From assembly GCA_039707465.1 (NCBI GenBank), contig CM077651.1, positions 23,288,019 through 23,352,018 of the forward strand: 64,000 bases of DNA, in the 5' to 3' direction. Within the stretch, counting starts at the first letter, position 1; each line of letters opens with the position of its first letter. Source of the stretch: Rhabdophis nuchalis (Eukaryota; Chordata; Lepidosauria; Squamata; Natricidae). Under the pieces are notes generated by a model that ran no database searches, was not told where the DNA came from, and worked only from the letters and a program-made list of their open reading frames with translations. The position numbers and the translations under genes were made by a program. This document shows positions 56,891 through 64,000 of this stretch, in pieces.

Positions 56891-57043
56891 GAGGAGTCCT
56901 TGGTGCTTGTTTTCCTGCAGACGTTTCATTACCCAAATTAGGTAACATCATCAGTGTTAGCCAGCGCTGATGATATTATCTAGTTTGGGTAATGAAATCT
57001 CTGCAAGAAAACAAGCAAGTTCTGAGAGCTCCAAGGACCCCTC
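56891..57043. mobile_element. fold-back repeat
   Basis: Arms GAGGAGTCCTTGGTGCTTGT and reversed GAGGGGTCCTTGGAGCTCTC, meeting near AGCCAGCGCTGA. A related half is at 60480-60555. Confidence 0.7.
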
Positions 57044-57559
57044 TTGTTAAACCTTGAGCTACAAATATTCTCCTTAATTAGTATCTTCCATCTACTTGAC
57101 CATTAACATTGAAGGTAATCAAAAGAGGGCATTCAGCAGATGCTTCTGAGAAGTCTTGAGTCTCAACCACCACTTTCATATTATTTTTGGCTTTTTACAT
57201 CCCCCTTTTGGTCGGCTTGCTTCCATTCTGTGCTCTACGAGAAAAACTGTGTGTTTATTCGGAGGAGGATCCGAATATCCTTCGTTTGGCTCAATAGGGT
57301 AGCCCCCCTCACGCACGGTTAGGCTCTGCCCGAAAATCCAAAGGCGGCGGGCCATGATTTTCGCCAACATGAAGCTTCGTCGTTCGTTCTATCCTCTTCC
57401 CGTCACGATTGCTAAATTCCCTGTGGCGTTCATAAGTCCCAACTAAACCACTTCGGACGCCCGCGGGGCGAAGACCGCGCGCGGGGGGACTGGGAGGGGG
57501 GAAGGGGAGAATTCACGCGCCAGGGACGAAGCGCAGAACGCGGCCTCTCCCTAGCGGTG

Positions 57560-57821
57560 CCAGGCGGGCAGCCGTCCCCGGTTCACGCCGCAGCGCGTCT
57601 CGTGGGCGGCCTCATCATGGAGGCTGCGGTTCCGTGAAGAGGAGGAGGAGCAGGAGGGAGGCGGTGGCACGGTCGCCTCAGCTCAGCCCTTCCAGAGAGA
57701 GGGAGAGAGAAAGAGAGAGGGCCTGGTTCAGGGCCAGTCTCGAGCTGCTGCCTCCGCCACTCCCGAGACCGCGCGGTCGAGTTCTTGCGGCTCCTGCCGA
57801 ACCCGCTCGGTCTCTTTCGCA
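57560..57821 (+). ncRNA. candidate noncoding first exon
   Basis: The stretch ends at TTTCGCAG|GTGAGG, a near-consensus splice donor, inside the CpG island. The only ATG in the stretch (57617) opens a six-codon frame ending in TGA, so it would be a 5' UTR. The start is arbitrary. Transcript evidence is lacking; the call rests only on CpG context plus donor. Confidence 0.35.
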
Positions 57822-57924
57822 GGTGAGGGGGGAACGCGGACAAGTCTGAGGGCGAGGTGCCCGTTAGCTTTCCTCGGAAAGCAGGACTGTTGGGGAAGGG
57901 CAGGCGGCCGGGGCTTCGAATGCC

Positions 57925-57978
57925 GGTGTGTGTGTATGTGTGTGTGTACACACACACACACACATATATACATATGGG
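57925..57978 (+). repeat. (GT)n-(AC)n mirror/inverted microsatellite
   Basis: A GT run passes directly into an AC run through GTAC, then ATATATAC; the two halves are self-complementary. It lies 100 bp after the CpG-island splice donor. Confidence 0.95.
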
Positions 57979-58530
57979 ACCAGGTGTAGGTGGCGCTTTG
58001 CTGAGAGGACGCGGGCTTTTTTGGGTGGGTGGCGGGGAAGAGGCATCCAGCGCTGGCGTTGTGAGTGCCTTTGCCGGGCGGGAAGAACATGCTGTGCGTA
58101 CGAGTGTATGTGTGTGTCTTGCTAGGCCGCCGCTCCACGGATACTATGGAAATAGTTGCGGGTTCCGTGCGTAATCGAGGCGGCGAGGGCGAGCGGCGTT
58201 GCCAGGCGTCGAGGCTGCTTTCATCTTTGGCGCGCCTGTCGAGGCTTGCTTCAGGAGCGAGCCCGTCAGGATAGTTCGCGCCAAGGTGCCGCTGCCGCCG
58301 CTGGTTCCGTGTTGACGACCTCTGGCCGGCTGAGAGCCTGACGATTTGGGGGGTCCGGTTTTTGGAAGGCTGTCTGGAAGGCGGTAGAACCGAGCGTGCG
58401 GCCCTTTCCCCCATTCCGGTTAGTGTTTACGGTCCGCGCTCTTTTATTCCTGTAAAATTGCATAGCAAAGCAAACAGAGAAGGATATTATCAGAAGATGC
58501 ATACGCAGACTAGAAATAAGTATAGATAGT

Positions 58531-58915
58531 CCTCGACTTAGGACCACAAGTGAGTCCGCTGTTAAGTGAAACATTGGTTGTGTGATTTTATTTTATTTTT
58601 TTGCCCCGTTTTACGACTTTGCTTGCCACAGTGGTGAAGTGAATCACTGCACTTGGTAAGTTAGTAACCCGGTTGCTAAATGAATCTGGTTTCCTCATTG
58701 ACTTTGCTTGTCAGGAGGTCGCAAAAGGGGATCATGTGACCCCCTAGGATACCGCAACCGGTCATAAATATGAGTCGGTTGCCAAGTGTCTGAATTTCGA
58801 TCACGTGACCGTGAGGATGTAAGTGTGAAAAAAGGTCTTAAGTCCCTTTTTCCAGTGCCATTGTAACTTTGAATGGTCACTAAATGAACTGTTGCAAGTC
58901 GAGGATATGTGCATC
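58531..58915 (+). mobile_element. TIR element, full length
   Basis: Ends TAGTCCTCGACTTAGGACC and reversed TCCTCGACTTGCAAC; interior GATCATGTGACCCCCTAGGA and GATCACGTGACCGTGAGGAT. The least damaged copy in the window. Confidence 0.8.
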
Positions 58916-58940
58916 TTAAAATTCCATAGTGATTTCAGCT

Positions 58941-59273
58941 ACAGGTAGTCCTCGACTTACAATAGTTCATTTAGTGACCATTCAAACTTGCAACAGCACT
59001 GAAAAATGTGCTGTTTTTCACAATTTCAACCTTTGAAACATCCCCATGATCATGTGATCAAAATTCAGATGCTTGGCCACTGGTTCATACTTATGGAGAA
59101 ACCAGATTTACTTAACAACTGTGTTACTAACTGAACAACTGCAGTGATTCACGGAACAACCGGCAGGAAAAGTTGTAAAATGGGGCAAAAGTCACAACAA
59201 ATGTCTTCACTTGGCAACATAAACTTTGGGCTCAATTGTGGTCATAAGTTGATGACTTCCTGTTTTTATACAA
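58941..59273 (-). mobile_element. TIR element, opposite orientation
   Basis: Begins CAGGTAGTCCTCGACTTACA, with ATCCCCATGATCATGTGATC and CTTAACAACTGTGTTACTAA in reverse order to the neighbour at 58531. Ends near GTTGATGACTTCCTG, directly followed by a hAT element. Confidence 0.75.
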
Positions 59274-59566
59274 CAGTGATGGCAAACCTTTTCAGCACTG
59301 AGTGCCAAAGAGGTTGCATGGAAACGTTGCGTATGTGCTTGTTGGGGCTGAACCTCTGGGTTCTAGCGTGCATGCACACCCAGTGATCAGCTGGCTGGCA
59401 TTACCACATGCTGGTTTCTGCCACTACCGCATGCATGAAGGACAGCTGATTGTCACATGTGCAAATGTGCCAGAAACCCAGAAGACAAACAGGCAAGGCC
59501 ATGCATGCCAGGCGACATGGTTCCGTGTGCTACTTTGAGCACGCGTGCCATAGGTTCAACATCATG
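59274..59566. mobile_element. hAT MITE
   Basis: Ends CAGTGATGGCAAACCTTTT and ATAGGTTCAACATCATG; flanking bases diverged. Same family as 11862-12235. Confidence 0.7.
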
Positions 59567-60479
59567 GTTATAAGAATTTTTAAGTGCAATTCTTGACTAA
59601 AACCCATAGAGGCAGAGCCTTTCTCCCCAATCTGGTCCACGCTGTGCAAGGCCCTCCTGTAACTTTATCAATATTCATTCAGTAAAAAATAAATAAAAAG
59701 GAATTGTGGTCAGTACCCCAGCTCTTCCATAAGGAAATGTTTGATGTTTTCCCCAATATTCCCCCATCCCTTCCCCCTGTTGAATAGTATATGCAATTTT
59801 AAACATGAAAAGGTTTTATGCCCACTTCTTTTAAATATATACTTTTAGTGGATTTGTATACTGCCTAGAATACTGTTGGGTGATTTAGAAATGTGACTTG
59901 TTCTGTTGGGGATAGTTCTACTACAGCTATTAACTACTCAGAACATGTGGAAAAAAAGAATTACTTGTGGTTCAGCGCTGATTCATTATTTTGTTAATTC
60001 AGCATTTGGCAACTTTAGTAAGAGAACTAAAGTTTACTTTTAAATATAATTTATTCCTGCAACGAAGAGTATTTGTCTGTGGGATGTTTTTTTGCAACCA
60101 AGTGGTTTCTTTAATGTAGGCCTACATGTTTGGGAAATATGTGTCCTTGAAATGATTTGAAAGAAAACACGGAAGCACTGATACACAAAAACGTTTTACT
60201 CATGAAGCTGAATAGAGGAGGTAGAGTTTTTTCCTCCAGGTATGTCAAGTATTTATCATATGCTCTAGCGGCCTATTGCAGAAGAAACATGTCTGTGAAA
60301 ATGCAAAGAACGCAGTGATCCAATACATAAAAGAGTAACCCTGTTGAAGGCAGTGACAGTTTTCATTAAAGATTTGCTCCATTGTTTAAAATTATCTCTT
60401 ACAATCACATTAATTTTAGGGGGAGGTCCATGTACTCTCTGAGCTTGGAGGTTTTTTGCAGTCATTTAATTAGCCATTA
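59567..60479. other. intergenic, unassigned
   Basis: No feature recognised. Confidence 0.5.
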
Positions 60480-60555
60480 CTCGAACTGATGATGTTACTT
60501 AGTCTGGGTTTTGGAAGGTCTACAAAAAAACAACCAAGAGAGCACCAAGGACTGG
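60480..60555. repeat. half of the 56891 fold-back repeat
   Basis: GATGATGTTACTTAGTCTGG and ACAACCAAGAGAGCACCAAG match one arm of the element at 56891-57043. Confidence 0.5.
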
Positions 60556-60564
60556 AATGGGAGG

Positions 60565-60860
60565 ACTCACTGTGGCCAACTCATCATGGCCAACTCGCCA
60601 TGGGACAGTTCTTCATGACCAACTGACCAAAGGACAACTCGCCACAGGCAATTCAACAATTCCATTTAGATATTTTAAATAATTACAAAATTATTTTAAT
60701 TTTTGTCATTTACATTTTGTCCCACTTTTTGCATTCTTTTTTAAATCTATTCCACCGTTTCTTTGATATTAGTGTAACTCTTGTGTCGCAGTGAGTTAGC
60801 TACAATGAGCTGGCCATGGCAAGTTGGCTGTGTTGAGTTGTTCTCCTTTATTGGTAATTA
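60565..60860. mobile_element. GGCCAACTC element with inverted ends
   Basis: GTGGCCAACTCATCATGGCC at the left and GAGCTGGCCATGGCAAGTTG at the right are inverted relatives around an AT-rich centre. Confidence 0.55.
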
Positions 60861-61150
60861 ATTTTAGTCTTATTTCTGAATTCCACAACAAAGTTTCCCA
60901 TGTAGCAATTGGAGATAGGTATACTTTCTGACAAGTATTGCAAGAGGAATTGGAAAATGGAGCATGGCATCTAAAATACGCTGTGAAATGTGCTGAAATA
61001 TTTGCAATGAAAATATGCTGTCAGAATATGACTTTTTCCATTAGATCACATTTTCTCTCTTCTAAGTCAGATATGTTTTTACCCAGGCTGAATCTTGTTG
61101 CTTGCATAGAGTCAGTCTGCAATGACACAGCAAATGTATTAAGGTTTATC

Positions 61151-61505
61151 AATAAATAAGTAATTAGGGGGGTACAAACTAATTCTCTCTGCAAGAGGCC
61201 ATCAGAAAACTACAAACTTTGTGGTTAATTTAGTGTACTCTCCAACTAGGGATTCAATCTTGTTCCCTCTCCAACTAGGGATTCAATCTTGTTCCCCCAT
61301 TAAAACAAAGTTTTAATGAACTTTGTTCATTAAAAAGTTTTAATAAGATTTACTGTATCATGCAAATCGATACATAATTTTTCCTATGTAGGAAAAGATT
61401 GAATCCCTAGTTGGAGAGTACACTAAATTAACCACAAAGTTTGTAGTTTTCTGATGGCCTCTTGCAGAGAGAATTAGTTTGTACCCCCCTAATTACTTAT
61501 TTATT
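61151..61505. repeat. perfect 111-bp inverted repeat
   Basis: Left arm 61151-61261 and right arm 61395-61505 are exact reverse complements (AATAAATAAGTAATTAGGGG... / ...CCCCTAATTACTTATTTATT) around a 133-bp spacer. The spacer holds a tandem 29-bp duplication start (61244-61301) and a 63-bp sequence repeated at 61951-62013. Confidence 0.97.
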
Positions 61506-61510
61506 TAGAA

Positions 61511-61858
61511 CAGGGGTGTCAAACTCAATTTCATTTGAGGGCCACATCAGAGATGTGTTTGACCTCATGGGGCCAGGGTGGGCATGGCCAGCTTGATGTC
61601 ACTCTTATCATTAGCGTTTGTGGTGGCCCGAGCACTCTTCCAGTGAAAACGGGCTCCCGAGCTCCATTTTTGGCTGCAACAGCCTCCTGCAATCCTCTGC
61701 CAGCGAAAATGGAGCTCAGGACAGCTGCCCGAGCTCCATCTTTGCTGGCAGAGGCACTGGAGGCCGGTCCTTCACTGTTTCCAGGGTGGCCTCACAGACC
61801 AGATCTAATAACCCTGCAGACCAGATCTGGCCCACGGGCCTTGAATTTGACACCTCTG
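61511..61858. mobile_element. hAT MITE, same family as 17335-17736
   Basis: Ends CAGGGGTGTCAAACTCAA and TTGAATTTGACACCTCTG. Flanks ATTTAGAA and TCCTAGAA match at 5 of 8. Confidence 0.8.
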
Positions 61859-61950
61859 TCCTAGAACTAACTAGAGAAAAATATAAAGCAAAACATAGTT
61901 TGTCTTTTATTTTTATTAACCACTGACACTCATGGGAATTGCTAGTTGCG

Positions 61951-62013
61951 TGTTCATTAAAAAGTTTTAATAAGATTTACTGTATCATGCAAATCGATAC
62001 ATAATTTTTCCTA
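61951..62013 (+). repeat. 63-bp direct repeat partner
   Basis: Identical to 61324-61386 (starts TGTTCATTAAAAAGTTTTAA, ends ATAATTTTTCCTA). Confidence 0.97.
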
Positions 62014-63544
62014 ACAAATCTTTCATTAAAACTTATATCTGCAAAGACATTGTATTTTCTACATCGATACACTGTTACTTGAAAAAGAAGGTAGCCATCA
62101 CCCAACAAAATTCTTTACTGATTTTAATGTTTCGTTCTGTTTCCCTGAGCTTGTATAACTGAGCGATGCAGAATGGTAAAGAACCTCTTTTTGATATTTT
62201 TCAATTCATGTCCTAATGATATTCCTTGAAAATAAATCAGATTGGTTTCAGTTCATCTCACTTCAGTTTAAATATATTTAACTGTTTCTTTGTATTGTCT
62301 ATTGTATTATTGTACATTAATATCCTCTCACTGGAATTAAAATTTGCTTTCTGAACTGTAGTACAAGGATTTCCAACTTGGTAGCTCTGATACCATACCT
62401 ATAAATGTAATTTATTGGAATCTCCTTCTTTGGGCATACCAAGAGCCTTGAGTTACTTATATTTCAAAGTCAATCCTAAGAAATTAAAAAAAACCTGAAT
62501 ATTTATCTTCTGTGAGTTAACTCTTACTAAAACTTGCTCACTGACCTTCAATAGCGCTGGGCCACAGTTGTACGGATGGCAGTGAATCTTATCTCCCTCG
62601 CTGTCAAATTGTACAAAGCACAGAGCAGGACTGATTAAGAAGATGATGAGTATCTGTTTGTATCTAGAAGTTGTTTCTTCCACAGTTCTAAGGTATAACT
62701 ATCCTGGAATAAAACATTCATATTTTGATTAATAACAAATTGTTTTCAATACAGAATACGAGTTTAATACTCTGTATTGGATAGTAGTAAGATTATTGAA
62801 AAAACATGGGAGAGATGTCTCCATTGAACTTAGCAATATTAATTCAAGACTTTGTAGACAAACCTAAATAGTTCAAGTATAATGCTAATGAAGTTGGAAC
62901 TTCAGCCAGGCACAGTTATTCAATCTGTAATTAATTTAATAGTTTTACATCATGGAGAGAGAACATTTTTATTTAATTTTCACACATATTGGTATGATTT
63001 TGATACAAATTGATTGACTTTCCCATTTTTTTGAACAAAAGATTTCCTATTTTGTCTCCAAAATTCAACCATCCCTCCAATCATTTTCACCCTATTCTCC
63101 TTTAATTTCTGGAGGTAGGTAAGATTACCAATATTAATTAAGGGTAATGAGAAAAGCAACTACCAGATTCCTTCTTAATTTCATCCACAAGAGATTTTCA
63201 TAGCATAAATATTGTGCATATCTTGGATAGGAATTTTAGTTTAGTTTATGCCCTTTTCAGAATTTTTTTCTGACTTCTTCATCTTGTTTTGTAAAATCTT
63301 GTGTAGTTTCTTATTATGTTCCATTCCAAAAATGTCCATTATGTTGAAAGAGCAAAGTGTTTTTTTGAGTTGAGCTCAGTGCTTAGTGATTTCATATCTT
63401 AGCAACAATATGGAAATAGTTTACCATTGCCTTCTACTGGGTTATTAATTAGTTTTACAATCTATCCACACTTAGATTAGATTTATGGTTTTCCAGTAAA
63501 GATGTGCATAATCTACAGAATGCACAAAACCAAGGATGAAAAGC
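62014..63544. other. intergenic, mostly unassigned
   Basis: Contains a 76-codon minus frame (62683-62453, see findings) and otherwise AT-rich DNA. Confidence 0.5.
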
Positions 63545-64000
63545 CTTTTAGAGTGCATATCAATCGATGTTAAAGGAAAAAAGAACAACATTGCCATAGG
63601 CGTATACTATAGGCTACCCAACTAAGCAGAAGAAATAGATGAACTTTTTGCTAACCAATTAACAAATGTATGTAAAAAGCATACATGACCATGGGGATGC
63701 TGTAATGGTTGTATGTATAAATTGTGGTCATAAGTCCCTTTTTCAGCACTGTTGTAACTTTGAGCAGTCACTAAATGAACTGTTGTAAGTCAACTACCTG
63801 TACCACTGAAAAATAAAAACAAGAAATCCAAGAAAAAAAACCAGCTTGGTGCCACAAATATATCTCTGATAAACTGAAAGACAAAAAGACAATGACAAAA
63901 AAATGGAAAGAGGGACATTTAACTAAGGCAGAATATCAGCAGATAGCCCGAATCTGCAAAGATGAAGTCAGGAAAGCAAAGGCTAAGAATGAACTAAGAC
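63545..64000 (+). mobile_element. CR1 ORF2 fragment running off the right edge
   Basis: Frame remnants ISIDVKGKKNNIAIGVYYRL (endonuclease end) and, after an inserted TIR-element half at 63683-63805, a lysine-rich linker (KMERGTF..., GKQRLRMN) typical of the region before the RT domain. Confidence 0.7.
63683..63805 (+). mobile_element. TIR element right half inside CR1
   Basis: CATGACCATGGGGATGCTGT and CACTAAATGAACTGTTGTAA to GTCAACTACCTG. The left half is missing. Confidence 0.65.

Larger units (their letters stand above)
57350..58420. promoter_or_regulatory. second CpG island, intergenic
   Basis: A dense CpG block, clearly richer than its surroundings, lies 8.6 kb from the UGGT2 start. It contains a CT/GA-rich 5'-UTR-like stretch at 57600-57820 and a strong plus-strand splice donor at 57822. 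No coding exon with recognisable homology is present. In amniotes the next gene on this side of UGGT2 is usually HS6ST3, transcribed away from UGGT2, so an upstream noncoding exon of that gene or a lncRNA promoter is possible. Confidence 0.6.

Noticed and set aside
57728..58414. 228-codon minus frame in the CpG island
   Set aside because: GC-rich DNA has few stops; the frame crosses a GT/AC repeat and has no recognisable domain.

Overview
The window is animal nuclear DNA, most likely from a squamate reptile and plausibly a snake. It is AT-rich and dense in CR1, L1 and RTE non-LTR retroposons, tRNA-derived SINEs of the type common in lizards and snakes, many short hAT and TA-flanked inverted-repeat elements, and a GATA/GACA (Bkm-type) array. 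There is no prokaryotic gene organisation, and essentially all long open frames outside one gene are retroposon or simple-repeat products.

The only gene I can support firmly is the 5' two thirds of UGGT2 (UDP-glucose:glycoprotein glucosyltransferase 2) on the minus strand. Twenty-five exons can be placed between 48803 (start codon) and 955. All have GT-AG splice sites and the phases join into one uninterrupted 2943-nt frame of 981 codons. They encode the signal peptide and the thioredoxin-like misfold-sensing region. The C-terminal beta domains and the GT24 catalytic domain must lie beyond position 1. The start codon sits in a CpG-rich promoter region at about 48.4-49.2 kb.

Region by region: 1-48.8 kb is UGGT2 exons and introns, and the introns hold nearly all the mobile DNA. 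Notable items are a four-level nest of transposons at 12.6-13.4 kb, two near-identical-length 135-bp hairpin hAT elements, two solo LTRs at 23.2 and 24.2 kb, a TA-flanked element at 30.75-32.36 kb carrying a 1.3-kb minisatellite, a 903-bp insertion with a 15-bp target duplication at 32.5-33.4 kb, and a 5'-truncated CR1 with a still open 552-codon reverse-transcriptase frame at 37.9-39.7 kb. From 49 to 64 kb the DNA is intergenic. It holds a CR1 copy broken up by hAT elements, a second CpG island at 57.4-58.4 kb with a good plus-strand splice donor (possible first exon of an unidentified transcript), two copies of a TIR element in opposite orientation, a perfect 111-bp inverted repeat tied to a 63-bp direct repeat, and the start of another CR1 running off the right edge.

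No new gene system is visible. The most unusual observations are structural: tandem arrays grown inside TIR elements, nested hAT insertions that can be dated against each other by intact 8-bp duplications, and the 61-62 kb inverted/direct repeat complex. Family names for repeats come from recognising conserved ends and encoded peptides, not from a database search.
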